Shown: positions 1 through 9,375, counted from the stretch's first letter. The stretch: 64,000 bases of DNA from Alkalimarinus sediminis (GCF_026427595.1 NZ_CP101527.1:1745001-1809000), one strand, 5' to 3'. Notes: generated by a model not told the origin, from the letters alone. Made by a program: numbers and translations.

Positions 1-1154
1 CACGCTCAAATAGAAACACTGACAACAAGAGTGATGATCGCAACACATCATCTCGTGCAGCTGAGAGCAATCAAAAGCATAGCAGCACCACGGCTACGCC
101 ACCCGCTCCAGTTAAAATGCAAGAGAGCGCTATAGATAAGCAAGTGTCTCAATCTTCAGAGTCATCAGTCTCTCCACAAGCGACGCAGCCTGCACAAGAG
201 AAGAAAGAGACTCAAGAGAGAGCATCTGACAGAAAGCGCGGCTCAAGGCGCTCGTCTACTTCAAACCGCAGAAGCACCACAAGCAGCAATGCTAATCAAG
301 CTCCAAGCAGTAATGAAGCCAAGCCAGACAACACAGAGGCAAATAGAAACGGTAACGAGATCAAGTCAATAACGACTTCAAACCCGACTGATAGAAAAGG
401 GTCTGAACCCGTTAATGAAACAACTAAAGCTGTTGAGCCAAAAGCTACGACCTCTGACGCAAGCGTTAATGCCGCAACCTCTAAATCTGAGGTTTCTGAG
501 AAGCCAGCTAAAGTAGAAGCAGCCAGTCATTCAGCTTCATCGAACACTGATGCGCCTAAAACCGCTAACCCAAGCATTTCGGCAGCTACTAAGACTCAAG
601 ACACGACCAAGGCATCAGAGGCGCCTAGTACCTCAATGACACCTAACTCATCCGAGGGTGCTAACTCTTCTGAGAATGGCAAGTCTTCTGAGAGTGCTAA
701 ATCTCCTGAAAAGGCCAAGTCGCCTGAAAGGGCTAAGTCTTCAGCAGAAACTAAGCCTTCAGGAGAACTTAAGCCTTCAGGAGAACTTAAGCCTTCAGAG
801 CCTGTAAAATCATCTGAGCCTGTCAAGACCTTAGAAGAAATCAAGGGTTCAGACAAGCCAGCTGAGACGCCAAAAAAAGACGCGGCTAAGAGCGCAGTAG
901 TTAAAACTGAGCAAACAACGACGGCAGAAGAAGGCACTAAAAAGCCAGCTCAAACACGTCGTAAGCGTGGCTCAAGAGCAGCAAACGACCCTCGCTTGAA
1001 AAGAAAGCAAGAGCAAGCAAGCGCAAAATCAGAGGTAAACTCTGACTCAAGCACTTCTAGCTCAAGCACTACTAGCTCAAACACTACTAGCTCAAACACT
1101 ACTAGCTCAAACACTACTAGCGAAAACTCAGACTCAAAACCAGTAGAGTCTTAA
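1..1154 (+). CDS. rne: C-terminal part of probable ribonuclease E (5' end outside window)
   Basis: The reading frame is open from base 3, so only the tail of a longer protein is here. What is visible is a disordered, charged, Ser/Lys/Glu-rich tail with short arginine-rich patches (KRGSRRS near the start, TRRKRGSRAANDPRLKRK near the end). The AANDPR-K/R-R element close to the C-terminus is typical, from memory, of RNase E tails in Pseudomonas-like bacteria, where the tail binds RNA and degradosome partners. The catalytic domain is not in the window, so the assignment rests on the tail and could be wrong; another low-complexity protein is the alternative. The tail contains in-frame 18-bp and 15-bp tandem repeats. 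rraA, encoding an RNase E inhibitor, lies 7 kb away. An inverted repeat follows the stop. Confidence 0.6.
   Translation, partial: RSNRNTDNKSDDRNTSSRAAESNQKHSSTTATPPAPVKMQESAIDKQVSQSSESSVSPQATQPAQEKKETQERASDRKRGSRRSSTSNRRSTTSSNANQAPSSNEAKPDNTEANRNGNEIKSITTSNPTDRKGSEPVNETTKAVEPKATTSDASVNAATSKSEVSEKPAKVEAASHSASSNTDAPKTANPSISAATKTQDTTKASEAPSTSMTPNSSEGANSSENGKSSESAKSPEKAKSPERAKSSAETKPSGELKPSGELKPSEPVKSSEPVKTLEEIKGSDKPAETPKKDAAKSAVVKTEQTTTAEEGTKKPAQTRRKRGSRAANDPRLKRKQEQASAKSEVNSDSSTSSSSTTSSNTTSSNTTSSNTTSENSDSKPVES
753..788 (+). repeat. 18-bp in-frame tandem duplication in the rne tail
   Basis: Two identical 18-bp units (753-770 and 771-788) encode KPSGEL twice. A third partial copy begins at 789. 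Related degenerate SxE-K units surround it. Confidence 0.9.
1050..1124 (+). repeat. 15-bp tandem repeat, five units, encoding an STTSS/NTTSS tail
   Basis: Five 15-bp units (1050-1064, 1065-1079, 1080-1094, 1095-1109, 1110-1124) differ by a few bases; units 3 and 4 are identical. They encode a Ser/Thr/Asn tract just before the C-terminus. Copy number can change without a frameshift. Confidence 0.9.
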
Positions 1155-1160
1155 CCAGTT

Positions 1161-1195
1161 AGACCCAAGTCAAAGTAAATACTTGGCTTGGGTCT
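1161..1195 (+). terminator. Inverted repeat after the rne-like gene
   Basis: AGACCCAAG (1161-1169) pairs with CTTGGGTCT (1187-1195), six bases after the stop codon. There is no strong T-run after it, so it may be a processing or weak termination hairpin. Confidence 0.5.
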
Positions 1196-1238
1196 ACTAT
1201 TAAACCAAACCATTCTTCAATCTTCGGGACACGCATTA

Positions 1239-1808
1239 ATGAGTGAATCACTTCTATCTTCAGTCTCAGAGCACGATATTGATACACTTGAGGATATCTT
1301 GTTTGAAGATGAGTTTGCTGAAGACGCACTAGATTTTTTTGGCGTGCACGGTCTTGTCTGTGCATGTGTTGTTGGCCCTGTCGACATCAGTGACCGTGAA
1401 ATCACGGATGCTGTATTCAATAGTCATACAGAGATCAGTCCCGCCAAAATAGCTGAAGCCAATACTATTATCACAAAATTGCGCAATAGTATTTCGGCGG
1501 AGCTGTCTGCAGGAAGAACTCTGGAACTGCCAATATACGATGCAGAAGAAGAGTATTACGAAGAAGCACTGACCAACTGGTGTGCGGGGTTTGTTGAGGG
1601 TTTCTTAGATCATGAAGATAAGTGGTTTAGTCGTAGCCACGAGTTAGTGGCTGAGCTTTTATTGCCAATAATGTCGCTTTCTCAATTGTTTAATGATGAG
1701 GACTTTTCAGAAATCAATAATAACGAAAAGATTATGGAGCAGTTTCAAGAGCAGCTTCCTGAACTCATGACTGATCTGTTTCTATTCTTCCATTCAGATA
1801 AAAAATAA
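1239..1808 (+). CDS. YecA/YgfB (UPF0149) family protein
   Basis: A 189-residue acidic cytosolic protein. The pattern of an N-terminal helical segment with DFFGVHGLVCA, a central NWCAGFVEGFL block and a C-terminal all-helical region is that of the UPF0149 family (YgfB, YecA N-terminal part). The family has no settled enzymatic role. No C-terminal SEC-C zinc motif is present, so it resembles YgfB more than long YecA. A TTG at 1188 would extend the frame by 17 residues into the preceding hairpin region; the ATG at 1239, followed by an acidic N-terminus, is preferred. It lies alone between the rne-like gene and the convergent hsbR-like gene. Confidence 0.75.
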   Translation: MSESLLSSVSEHDIDTLEDILFEDEFAEDALDFFGVHGLVCACVVGPVDISDREITDAVFNSHTEISPAKIAEANTIITKLRNSISAELSAGRTLELPIYDAEEEYYEEALTNWCAGFVEGFLDHEDKWFSRSHELVAELLLPIMSLSQLFNDEDFSEINNNEKIMEQFQEQLPELMTDLFLFFHSDKK

Positions 1809-1844
1809 CCTTTAACTGCAATTGATAGCGGCATCACTCCAACA

Positions 1845-3521
1845 CTAACGTGTCGCTAAATCATACTTCACCACTATTGTTGACCCGCCACTCAGAAACT
1901 TAATCTCTTTGCTAAATGATTTAATCAACGCCAAGCCGCGGCCATAAGATAACTCTTCTGTATTTTCACCCAAACGACTCACAACCGCATCAATATCAAA
2001 GCCACACCCGCTATCAGAAACCTCGATAACGAGTATATTGTTATCAACCGCTGGATCATATTGAATTTCTATAGAGATCGACTCCCCTTCAAGCGCTCTA
2101 ACCCGCTCCTCTCTAAGCTTGTAATACTCTATAAACCCATCTTCTGTATCTTTTAGTTTAGAGTCTAGCCTTAGCAACCCATGCTCCAATGCATTTGAGT
2201 ACATCTCTGAAATAATAGAGCGAATCGTATCGCCGTGAGCATTGAATATTGCGGTATTTGGCATCATTTTCATTAACTTGGCAGCCGGATCAGACAAGTT
2301 AATTAGCTCTTTTGAGTTTAGCTTGGTTGAAATACACCAAGGTAGAGGCAATTCGACACCTACTCCCCCTCGCACCAGGTTCTCAGTTGGCATAGATTTG
2401 ATCTGCACAACACTAATATCATCTTCCTGCTCAGTCCCCCCCTTAAAAACATGAAATCCATCGACCAACTCGTCTAAAGGGTTAGCTACTTTTTTTGCCA
2501 ACAAGGCCTGCAACCGCTCCTCACCAAACATTTCTCCCTGACTGTTAACCCCTTCTGTTATGCCATCTGTATAGCAGACGATAGAATCCCCTTCAGATAA
2601 CTTAATAAACTCGAGGTCATCTTCAAATTCGCTGTCATCCAAGATCCCTAAAGGCATATGCTGCGAGGTAATTGTGCCTTTAATTCCATCTTTATTGGAT
2701 ATAACTACGCCATCTGGTAGCCCTCCCATCCAGAGCTTTGCCATATCGCCTGCTTGATTTAATTCGACCAACGTCGCTGCACAAAACATATGATCGGGAA
2801 GAAACTTATACAAAGAGGAGTTAAGTGTTCTGGCTATCTCAGTTAACGATAGTTCTTTGGCAGTCATAGCATAAAATGCTTGAGAAACGGGTATTGCGCC
2901 AATTGATGCTGCTAGCCCATGACCCGTAAAATCCCCCAAGAACACATAAAGCCCTCCGCTCGGTTTAGGTGCGGCGAGTAAGAGATCACCATTAAACAGA
3001 GAGGCAGGCGAAATATAGTGGCTAATACAAGGAGAGTCTAAAACACTCTCCTTCATTGCATTGGTTAGCACGTGTTCACCCATTGCGTGCTCTTGTTGTA
3101 GTCGGTTGTGAAGATAAACCAACTCACTATTCTTATTTCTTATTTGTTCGTTTAGCTCTCTTGTTCGACCATGAGCCTTCATTTTTGCATGTAGAACGAT
3201 CTGATCAACCGGCTTCGAAAGAAAGTCATCACCACCGCTTTCAAGGCACTTTATTAACGTGGACTCATCGGTTAGCGCCGTAAGAAATATAACGGGAATA
3301 TACTGGCTACCCAAGAACTTCTTTATTTCTCGAGTAGCTTCATACCCATCCATCACGGGCATAACAACATCCATTAAGATTAAGTCTGGAACCTGAGCCT
3401 TAACCTTTTCCAGGGCCTCCTTTCCATCTTGTGCCATTTCATGATCATGCCCTAGATCTTCCAATATCCACGCTAATATTTCTCGGTTGGTTCTTTGATC
3501 GTCAACAATAAGGACATTCAT
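1845..3521 (-). CDS. Response regulator with PP2C phosphatase and HATPase domains (HsbR-like)
   Basis: A 558-residue three-domain regulator. Residues 1-120 are a receiver domain with phospho-acceptor Asp51, Thr81 and Lys103 (FLSKPVD). Residues about 165-375 are a PP2C/SpoIIE-type Ser phosphatase with metal-binding Asp motifs (GDFTGHG, CYTDGITEG). Residues about 420-555 are an RsbW-like HATPase with an N-box (EMYSNALEHG), DSGCGFD and RGLALIKSF. This order is that of P. aeruginosa HsbR, which switches the phosphorylation of the STAS protein HsbA. The STAS partner is the next gene upstream in the same orientation, 17 bp away, which strongly supports a partner-switch module. The presence of both a phosphatase and an anti-sigma-type kinase domain implies that the receiver decides which activity wins; that is inference. 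Confidence 0.85.
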   Translation of the reverse strand: MNVLIVDDQRTNREILAWILEDLGHDHEMAQDGKEALEKVKAQVPDLILMDVVMPVMDGYEATREIKKFLGSQYIPVIFLTALTDESTLIKCLESGGDDFLSKPVDQIVLHAKMKAHGRTRELNEQIRNKNSELVYLHNRLQQEHAMGEHVLTNAMKESVLDSPCISHYISPASLFNGDLLLAAPKPSGGLYVFLGDFTGHGLAASIGAIPVSQAFYAMTAKELSLTEIARTLNSSLYKFLPDHMFCAATLVELNQAGDMAKLWMGGLPDGVVISNKDGIKGTITSQHMPLGILDDSEFEDDLEFIKLSEGDSIVCYTDGITEGVNSQGEMFGEERLQALLAKKVANPLDELVDGFHVFKGGTEQEDDISVVQIKSMPTENLVRGGVGVELPLPWCISTKLNSKELINLSDPAAKLMKMMPNTAIFNAHGDTIRSIISEMYSNALEHGLLRLDSKLKDTEDGFIEYYKLREERVRALEGESISIEIQYDPAVDNNILVIEVSDSGCGFDIDAVVSRLGENTEELSYGRGLALIKSFSKEIKFLSGGSTIVVKYDLATR

Positions 3522-3538
3522 AGTCGTTGTCCTGATGT

Positions 3539-3838
3539 TTAACTAAAGTCAAACTTCTTATCGAACCTAGATATAACAAATATTTTCTTAATATTAGGTT
3601 TGCAATTTGAAATAGTAATAGGCGTTGCTTCACCCACTGTTTTTTTCATGTTCAGCAACATCCCTAACGCCGAACTATCAATATGGTCTACCTTAGCCAT
3701 ATCGATGGTATATTTTTTGTACTGCTTATCAGTATTGTAGCTGGTACGAAAATCCTGCACACAACTAAAATCAAATGTGCCTAAAACAGAAATAACCAGT
3801 TCGCCCCCATCCGCAGATGCTTTGCTTAACACACTCAT
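3539..3838 (-). CDS. STAS-domain anti-sigma factor antagonist (HsbA-like)
   Basis: A 99-residue single STAS domain. The phosphorylatable serine is expected at Ser56 in the DHIDSSALGMLL loop. Such proteins act as phospho-switches: unphosphorylated they bind a partner, and they are phosphorylated by an RsbW-type kinase and dephosphorylated by a PP2C enzyme, both fused in the adjacent HsbR-like protein. In P. aeruginosa HsbA partners with the anti-sigma factor FlgM or a diguanylate cyclase; whether those partners hold here cannot be seen. A GGAG ribosome-binding site precedes the ATG. Cotranscription with 1845-3521 is likely. Confidence 0.85.
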   Translation of the reverse strand: MSVLSKASADGGELVISVLGTFDFSCVQDFRTSYNTDKQYKKYTIDMAKVDHIDSSALGMLLNMKKTVGEATPITISNCKPNIKKIFVISRFDKKFDFS

Positions 3839-3908
3839 CTATTTTTTCACTCCGTCAACTTTAAGTTCGACATCATAATTAGTTATCTTTAAATCATACT
3901 CCCACCAC

Positions 3909-3988
3909 CTAGAGCGGTGATATGATTCCTAGAGTAATGATACTTGCCCCAGAACGTTGATACGCCGACTAGAACAGAGACACATCAC
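3909..3988. repeat. 20-bp degenerate tandem repeat crossing the MCP-like stop codon
   Basis: Four units with period 20 (3909-3928, 3929-3948, 3949-3968, 3969-3988) share the pattern C(t/c)AGAg/a...TGATAc. The last unit contains the stop codon and final codons of the leftward MCP-like gene (stop 3969-3971); the others lie in the spacer. Confidence 0.75.
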
Positions 3989-5120
3989 CTTCTTCTACAC
4001 TTGTTTGAGAAACGGTTTTAGACACCTGCTCGAGCTCACGCCATGCCTTTACTTTAGCTAATAAATCATCGATAGAGTTTATATTAGCGCCGTTATTATC
4101 GCTGCCTGACAGCAACATCTCTTGCCACGTTTCAGAGTGAACTTTAACTTGCAGAGTAAGCTGCTCTACGATATCGCCAAATTGAAGAGACATAATCGCT
4201 CGGGAAACATCTTCATTAATATCACGAGTAACGCCCGATATTTCTTCTACCGACTCCTCGATAAATTGATTCACACCTTCCAACTCAGCCAGCATATCAT
4301 CCACATGGCCTTTGGCATTAATGGCCATATTCATATCTAGCGAAGCCATCTCACCGACAACACCCTTCACACCATCAATGGCACTTTTTGCGTTTTCAGC
4401 TTTTTCTCTTATTTGGTCATTTAGCTGGTTCGAGTTATGCGAAAGCGTTCTTACCTCATCTGCTACAACAGCAAATCCACGGCCCGCCTCTCCTGCTCGA
4501 GCAGCCTCTATGGCGGCATTCAACGCCAAAAGGTTAGTCTGATCTGCAATCGTTCGAATTTGACCCAGTAGTGAAAACATCTGATCAAAGTGCGTCACCA
4601 TATCACCAATCTGGTGTACGGCATCGATACTTTTTTCGCTCACACTAATCAACAGCTCGACATACTGACCTATGATGCCATCGAGCTCATTAGCAAACCC
4701 TTTGACCGTCAGAGAGCCTTCACTACCATCCGACTCATCACCCTGTATGCGAGAAACAATATTAATTAATAAATTACGCTGATGGATGGACTTTTCAGAT
4801 AGCCCGCTAAAACTTGACCCCAACTTCAAGACGCTATCACCGACCACAGAGCCGATCTGGTTTGCAGTATCTACTCTTTTAGCCGCATCCTCTAACATAA
4901 AACCACGTAACTCGGCATCGAGTTTAACTAAGCCGTCTATATCGGTTTCAACATCGCTCTTGTTGCTACTTTGCTTTTCATAGCAAATAAACCACCATGC
5001 TACAGTCGCACACAAGATACTAATCGCAACCCAAACGCCTGATACATGCAATAAACTAAGAACAAGTGACACCAACGAGAAAGTAAGCGGAATATAGACT
5101 TTATTAAAATCAAATGGCAT
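3969..5120 (-). CDS. Methyl-accepting chemotaxis-like protein without periplasmic domain
   Basis: A 383-residue protein with two closely spaced hydrophobic segments (about residues 8-46) and no periplasmic loop, followed by a cytoplasmic helical rod. The conserved signalling tip is intact at about 192-230 ([23 protein letters not shown] and [10 protein letters not shown]). [11 protein letters not shown] segment is found near residue 300 and the protein ends in DVSLF, a C-terminal pattern I recognise in other non-canonical Pseudomonas-type receptors. It sits 130 bp upstream of the STAS/PP2C pair in the same direction, so it may feed the HsbR-like receiver rather than flagellar chemotaxis. No CheA, CheW or CheR gene is nearby. 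The sensory input is unknown; membrane or intracellular sensing is inferred from the topology. Confidence 0.8.
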   Translation of the reverse strand: MPFDFNKVYIPLTFSLVSLVLSLLHVSGVWVAISILCATVAWWFICYEKQSSNKSDVETDIDGLVKLDAELRGFMLEDAAKRVDTANQIGSVVGDSVLKLGSSFSGLSEKSIHQRNLLINIVSRIQGDESDGSEGSLTVKGFANELDGIIGQYVELLISVSEKSIDAVHQIGDMVTHFDQMFSLLGQIRTIADQTNLLALNAAIEAARAGEAGRGFAVVADEVRTLSHNSNQLNDQIREKAENAKSAIDGVKGVVGEMASLDMNMAINAKGHVDDMLAELEGVNQFIEESVEEISGVTRDINEDVSRAIMSLQFGDIVEQLTLQVKVHSETWQEMLLSGSDNNGANINSIDDLLAKVKAWRELEQVSKTVSQTSVEEGDVSLF

Positions 5121-5413
5121 GTTTTATTACAACCTTGAATAACATAAGATCACGGCTCTATTTGACACCCTTATACAGCACAAATCTTCATTCTTACAGA
5201 GAGTTCAGCAGCATGTAATTGATCTAGATTACTATCGTCAGCGCTAGAGTCTTTGCCGTCATCCATGAAGCTAAAAGCACGACCACTTCATTAACACACT
5301 TCATTAACAGTACCGACAACGATAAGTTTAGACAGAGTCGCCAATATATCCAGCAACAGGGGTATGAAATAATTGAATTAATTAGAATAAATCGAAAAAA
5401 TAGAGGGGCTGAA

Positions 5414-6265
5414 TTAAAGTTCTAATCTCCACTCAGACCAAACTGGTATGACACTTTTGGGTAGTGAAGGTATTGCCCCTAGTTGCACCCATGGCTGAGC
5501 AGGCGTATGAAAATCACTACCAATTGACCCTTTTAGATCGTAGCGTAAACACAAATCAGCTAGAAGCCCAATTTCTCCCTGCTTCTGCCCTGAGGTGATC
5601 ACCTCTAAACCCTCTCCACCATAAGCTTTGAAGTCTTCAATTAACGATCTCAATTTGGTTACCGTCATATTATACTTGCGAGGGTGGGCAATCACCGCGA
5701 CTCCGTCAGCATCGACGATCCATTTAACGACCTCTTCCAGCTCAGGCCACACCGATTTTACATCGCCGATCTTACCTGCGCCCAGATACTTTTTAAACGC
5801 AGAAGAGACACTGCTAACGTAATTTTTTTCGACCATTGCTGCAGCCATGTGAGGTCTGCCAGGTGCTTGACCTCCTGAATAGGCCAAGGCTAAATCATAG
5901 ATCCCTTCAAATCCTTTTTTTGCTAACCGATCACTTATCGTTTGCGCACGCATAAAGCGACTTTGCTCTTGCCTTGATGCCGCATTTTTAATCACCTCAG
6001 AGTCACGATTAAAATGTAAACCCAGTATATGAATACCTTGGTTATTCCATTGAGCAGAAAATTCTACCCCACTAACAACATTAACGCCTTTTGACTGGCT
6101 ACATAAAACTGCTTCGTCTAACCCACTTACCGTATCATGATCTGTTAAGGCAAGATGCCTAACGCCTTTTTTGTGGGCGAGATCAATTAACTCAGAAGGC
6201 GTTAAACTTCCATCTGAAGCGGTACTGTGGCAATGAAGATCAATCAATGAGGCGAGGTGAGACAT
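5414..6265 (-). CDS. rnm: PHP-domain 5'-3' exoribonuclease RNase AM (YciV/TrpH)
   Basis: A 283-residue PHP phosphoesterase. Metal ligands are visible in order: HCHSTASDGS (His11, His13, Asp18), TDHD (41-44), GVEF (Glu68), LGLHF (His84), AHPRK (His194) and GSDFHTP (Asp251, His253). E. coli RNase AM removes 5' nucleotides from rRNA precursors and degrades short RNA; the family also acts on 3',5'-bisphosphonucleotides. Length matches the family (about 290). The divergent yciI gene is a usual companion of this gene. The 293-bp spacer between this gene and the MCP-like gene (5121-5413) shows no feature beyond a short direct repeat of CTTCATTAACA. Confidence 0.9.
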   Translation of the reverse strand: MSHLASLIDLHCHSTASDGSLTPSELIDLAHKKGVRHLALTDHDTVSGLDEAVLCSQSKGVNVVSGVEFSAQWNNQGIHILGLHFNRDSEVIKNAASRQEQSRFMRAQTISDRLAKKGFEGIYDLALAYSGGQAPGRPHMAAAMVEKNYVSSVSSAFKKYLGAGKIGDVKSVWPELEEVVKWIVDADGVAVIAHPRKYNMTVTKLRSLIEDFKAYGGEGLEVITSGQKQGEIGLLADLCLRYDLKGSIGSDFHTPAQPWVQLGAIPSLPKSVIPVWSEWRLEL

Positions 6266-6440
6266 TTAAAAACAAACCCAGATTCTATGAGAGCGCTACT
6301 TTAACACATTCGCTCACTTTCTGCTTATAGGAGTATTTTGCCTAATTATATGAATTCATTCTTGCTTACTTATATAATGATGAGAAAATAGCTCTAATTG
6401 TAAAGCCGATACTAATAAACCAAAGTAATAAGGGAATAGC

Positions 6441-6740
6441 ATGTTTTACGCCATCATTAGCGAAGACGTACCCAACAGCCTAGAAAAACGAAAGCTCTCA
6501 AGACCAGCACATTTAGAGCGTCTGCAATCACTCAAACAATCTGGACGTTTATTGGTCGCCGGGCCACACCCAGCCATTGATAGCAACGACCCGGGCGAAC
6601 ATGGCTTTACTGGCAGTTTAGTCATTGCAGAATTCGACTCTTTAGCTGACGCCCAAAATTGGGCAGACTGCGACCCTTATATTGAGGCGGGCGTGTACCG
6701 TAAGGTGACTGTTAAACCATTTAAAGCTGTATTACCTTAA
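6441..6740 (+). CDS. yciI: YciI family protein
   Basis: A 99-residue ferredoxin-fold protein of the YciI/YCII family. It begins [10 protein letters not shown] and has the conserved pattern R-P-x-H-L around residue 24, GRLL-x-AGPHPA near 40 and a C-terminal [12 protein letters not shown] block. Members are small cytosolic proteins with a conserved His/Asp pair, and the biochemical role in E. coli is not settled. An AAGGGA ribosome-binding site sits correctly before the ATG. It is divergent from rnm. Confidence 0.9.
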   Translation: MFYAIISEDVPNSLEKRKLSRPAHLERLQSLKQSGRLLVAGPHPAIDSNDPGEHGFTGSLVIAEFDSLADAQNWADCDPYIEAGVYRKVTVKPFKAVLP

Positions 6741-6834
6741 CCTTTGCGATCACAGCAGGTAGTATAGGCGTCATATAATTACCTCAACGCACCATTAGAT
6801 ATATCCATTACAAGATAAAAACCGGATTTTAAAC

Positions 6835-7500
6835 GTGAAAAAATATCTATTTATCCTACTGTTTTTAACCATCCCTTCGTTCTCTCAAGCTGAAGTGATG
6901 TATATTGATGACACTCTTTTGGTCCCTCTTAGAAGCGGCGAAGGGCTTCAGTACCGCATAGTTCATAAAGGTGTCAAGAGTGGAACCAGAGTTGAATTGA
7001 TCGCTCATAACCCAGACTCAGGCTATAGCCATGTCAAAACACCTGATGGCATAACAGGCTACCTGCCTACACGCTACCTAGTCAAAAATGAAATTGCACG
7101 GGATCGTTTAGTAAAAGTATCTGCTCAACTTGAAAAGTCTCAAGCGAAACTCGCCCAGCTTCAAACTGAAATGAATGAACTAAAACAAAAATACGACTCA
7201 CTTTCTAGCAACCATGAGCAACTTACTCGTCAAAGTGAGTCTACTAGTAGCGAACTCCAAAAGGTAAAGAGCATATCGTCTAACGCTCTTTCGCTTGATC
7301 AGCGAAACAGAGAACTTAGGAAGACAAATCAAGAGCTTAAAAATGAAGTAGAGTTACTCACGACAGACAATCAGCGCCTAAAAGATAAAAGTGAAACCAG
7401 CTTCATGATGATTGGCGCTGCATTGGTACTGCTCGGTGTAATATTGGCGCTTATCATACCGTGGTTGAAGCCCACCAAGAAAAACGACAGTTGGGCATAA
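6835..7500 (+). CDS. SH3-domain, coiled-coil, single-pass membrane protein (TIGR04211/YgiM type)
   Basis: A 221-residue protein starting at GTG. Residues 1-19 are a signal peptide (cleavage near SQA). Residues about 20-85 form a bacterial SH3 domain (LVPLRSGEG, GYLPTRYL). Residues about 95-185 are a coiled coil rich in Leu/Lys/Gln/Glu. A transmembrane helix lies at about 190-212, followed by a short basic tail. This order matches the TIGR04211 family that includes E. coli YgiM. The SH3 domain should lie in the periplasm, where such domains often contact peptidoglycan; the ligand is unknown. The PilZ gene is 220 bp downstream with its own start. Confidence 0.8.
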   Translation: MKKYLFILLFLTIPSFSQAEVMYIDDTLLVPLRSGEGLQYRIVHKGVKSGTRVELIAHNPDSGYSHVKTPDGITGYLPTRYLVKNEIARDRLVKVSAQLEKSQAKLAQLQTEMNELKQKYDSLSSNHEQLTRQSESTSSELQKVKSISSNALSLDQRNRELRKTNQELKNEVELLTTDNQRLKDKSETSFMMIGAALVLLGVILALIIPWLKPTKKNDSWA

Positions 7501-7720
7501 TCTGGCAACTTAATTGAGTCTTTCTAATCATGCCATAACAGCAAGATTAGTGAGGCTCACCTCCCCCCCTACTTTTACGTTACCTACATATTGTGGACAA
7601 AAACCTAAAAGCACACCATATATTATCTACAGCCTTTTTTTTATAACTTTTTCTACTTTGACAGTATTGGTTATAACACGTATAACGTTAAAGACAACAA
7701 CAAAAAAGGGCCCTTTAGCT

Positions 7721-8029
7721 ATGATCAATTCAATCATTCGTGACTATAGTGAAAAACGTGATTTTATAAGGATGAAAGTCGACACTCAGATCAGTTTATC
7801 GTTCGAAAACTCTGATCTAACTATGACAGCGGTATGCAAAGACCTAAGCGGCACAGGCATGCTGATTGAAACAGATGATCCACTTGCTGAAAATAGTGAA
7901 TTTCATACATCCCTCCCATCAAGCAACCCTGCATTTCCAGCATTTGAAACAAAAGTTAAGGTAATTCGGTGCGAAGAGTCAGATAACGGTAAGTTTCTGA
8001 TTGGAGCAGAAATTCTCAACATGCCCTAA
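7721..8029 (+). CDS. PilZ-domain protein, putative c-di-GMP receptor
   Basis: A 102-residue protein made almost only of a PilZ domain. The c-di-GMP signature appears as EKRDFIRMKVD (RxxxR-like N-terminal arginines) and DLSGTGMLIET (the D/NxSxxG motif). The frame runs upstream to a TTG at 7514, but that extension has no family resemblance and includes a hydrophobic run; the ATG at 7721, with a GGG-containing site upstream, fits PilZ proteins. The spacer 7501-7720 holds no recognised element. It ends at a strong bidirectional terminator shared with rraA. Confidence 0.8.
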   Translation: MINSIIRDYSEKRDFIRMKVDTQISLSFENSDLTMTAVCKDLSGTGMLIETDDPLAENSEFHTSLPSSNPAFPAFETKVKVIRCEESDNGKFLIGAEILNMP

Positions 8030-8050
8030 ATGTTAAACCTTTAAATGAAA

Positions 8051-8081
8051 ACGCCCCTGATAAATAACTTATCAGGGGCGT
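8051..8081. terminator. Bidirectional intrinsic terminator between PilZ gene and rraA
   Basis: ACGCCCCTGAT (8051-8061) and ATCAGGGGCGT (8071-8081) form a perfect 11-bp stem with a 9-nt loop. A-rich DNA precedes and TTT follows, so it can serve both convergent genes. Confidence 0.85.
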
Positions 8082-8109
8082 TTAGCAGCTAAACAGCTAA
8101 TGTTGCATG

Positions 8110-8595
8110 CTACTCTACTTCTAATTTCTCTGGCGATACAATCACACCGTTATTATCAGCGTAAATGTACTCTCCTGGTTTAAATGTAACACCACCAAAC
8201 GTAACTGGGACATTTAAGTCACCAAGACCTCTTTTATCTGTCTTCTTGGGGTGTGTAGAAAGTGCCTGAACCCCAAGCTCTGTTTCCATTATAACATCAA
8301 CATCTCGGATGCAGCCGTATATGATGATACCTTCCCAGCCATTCTCAGCTGCTTTTTCTGCAAGCATATCTCCAAGCAATGCCGCACGCATAGAAGCACC
8401 ACCATCAACGACCATGACCTTACCATGACCTGGTGTTGCAACCTGCTCTTTAACGATAGAGTTATCTTCAAAGCATTTAACGGTAACAATCTCGCCACCA
8501 AAAGACTCTTTACCACCGTAGTTATTAAACATAGGCTCTACAACTTGAACTAACTCGGGATATTCATCACAAAGATCGGGGGTTATTATTGGCAC
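8110..8595 (-). CDS. rraA: Ribonuclease E activity regulator RraA
   Basis: A 161-residue protein of full family length. Characteristic blocks are TPDLCDEYP near the N-terminus, [43 protein letters not shown] and the C-terminal DNNGVIV. RraA forms a ring-shaped trimer that binds RNase E and lowers its activity, changing the decay of many mRNAs. It follows the SDR gene with one base between stop and start, so the two are likely one transcript. The presumed target gene begins the window. Confidence 0.95.
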   Translation of the reverse strand: MPIITPDLCDEYPELVQVVEPMFNNYGGKESFGGEIVTVKCFEDNSIVKEQVATPGHGKVMVVDGGASMRAALLGDMLAEKAAENGWEGIIIYGCIRDVDVIMETELGVQALSTHPKKTDKRGLGDLNVPVTFGGVTFKPGEYIYADNNGVIVSPEKLEVE

Positions 8596-8596
8596 T

Positions 8597-9286
8597 TTAA
8601 GCTCCTTTATGGTCGTATTCTTGAATTTCTCGGGATTTTATCACAAGTCGGTTTTGATACCGTAAACCATCTTTAATTTTTTCAGCTTCGCGCACCATTA
8701 CGCGAGCAACTTTATCTGCATCTACTGGACTGATTTCAAGCAGAGGTCCCTTCATGAGAGGCTTTATAACAGCTCCTACCGCAGCACTCAAAGACTCACC
8801 CAAGCGTACTTCATCTCGATCACCAACCAGCAAAGAAGGGCGCATGATAGTAAGGTAAGGGTAACCTAGAGACTCTAGTTTCTTTTCTAGTTCGCCCTTA
8901 ACTCGATTGTAAAAGAAGTATGAGCTTGCGTTGGCTCCCGTTGCGCTGACAACACAAAAATGCTCCGCACCGTTGTTGAGCATGACCTCCGCGATACTGA
9001 CAGGGTACTCATAATCAACAGTTTTGAAATTAGCCTGGGTTTTAGCCTTTTTGATGGTCGTACCAAGACAACAAAACACATCATCAACCTTACAGTCTTT
9101 AAGCAGTGCCTCGGCTTCGGCCAACGGACCTATAATTTGTGTAAGACGACTATGAGCTAAACTTAATTTTCGGCGGCCAAAGACAACGACCTCACTATAG
9201 CTATCAAGAGCCAATGCTTGTCTTACACACTCACCTCCAATGAGACCAGTTGCACCGACTACCAAGGCTTTTCTTCTATGACTCAT
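8597..9286 (-). CDS. NAD(P)-binding atypical short-chain dehydrogenase (HTATIP2/CC3-like)
   Basis: A 229-residue Rossmann-fold protein. The nucleotide-binding motif GATGLIGG lies at residues 12-19, and [10 protein letters not shown] and [22 protein letters not shown] follow. The Tyr-Asn-x2-Lys arrangement ([11 protein letters not shown]) resembles the active site of atypical SDRs of the HTATIP2 type. The substrate is unknown. The stop lies one base before the rraA start, implying cotranscription. Confidence 0.8.
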   Translation of the reverse strand: MSHRRKALVVGATGLIGGECVRQALALDSYSEVVVFGRRKLSLAHSRLTQIIGPLAEAEALLKDCKVDDVFCCLGTTIKKAKTQANFKTVDYEYPVSIAEVMLNNGAEHFCVVSATGANASSYFFYNRVKGELEKKLESLGYPYLTIMRPSLLVGDRDEVRLGESLSAAVGAVIKPLMKGPLLEISPVDADKVARVMVREAEKIKDGLRYQNRLVIKSREIQEYDHKGA

Positions 9287-9375
9287 AACGACCCTCTCAG
9301 TTTAACTCGAAAAAATAGACTCTACGAAGTCAGCCTAGGGTCGACGCATCATTTACGATTAGCAAAAAACGGTCA

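Noticed and set aside
596-937. Open frame on the minus strand opposite the rne-like tail
   Set aside because: It is the shadow of low-complexity codons; its Ser/Glu/Leu repeats mirror the sense repeats, and no start signal is present.
7514-7720. N-terminal extension of the PilZ protein from a TTG
   Set aside because: No ribosome-binding site and no resemblance to PilZ proteins; the ATG at 7721 fits the family.
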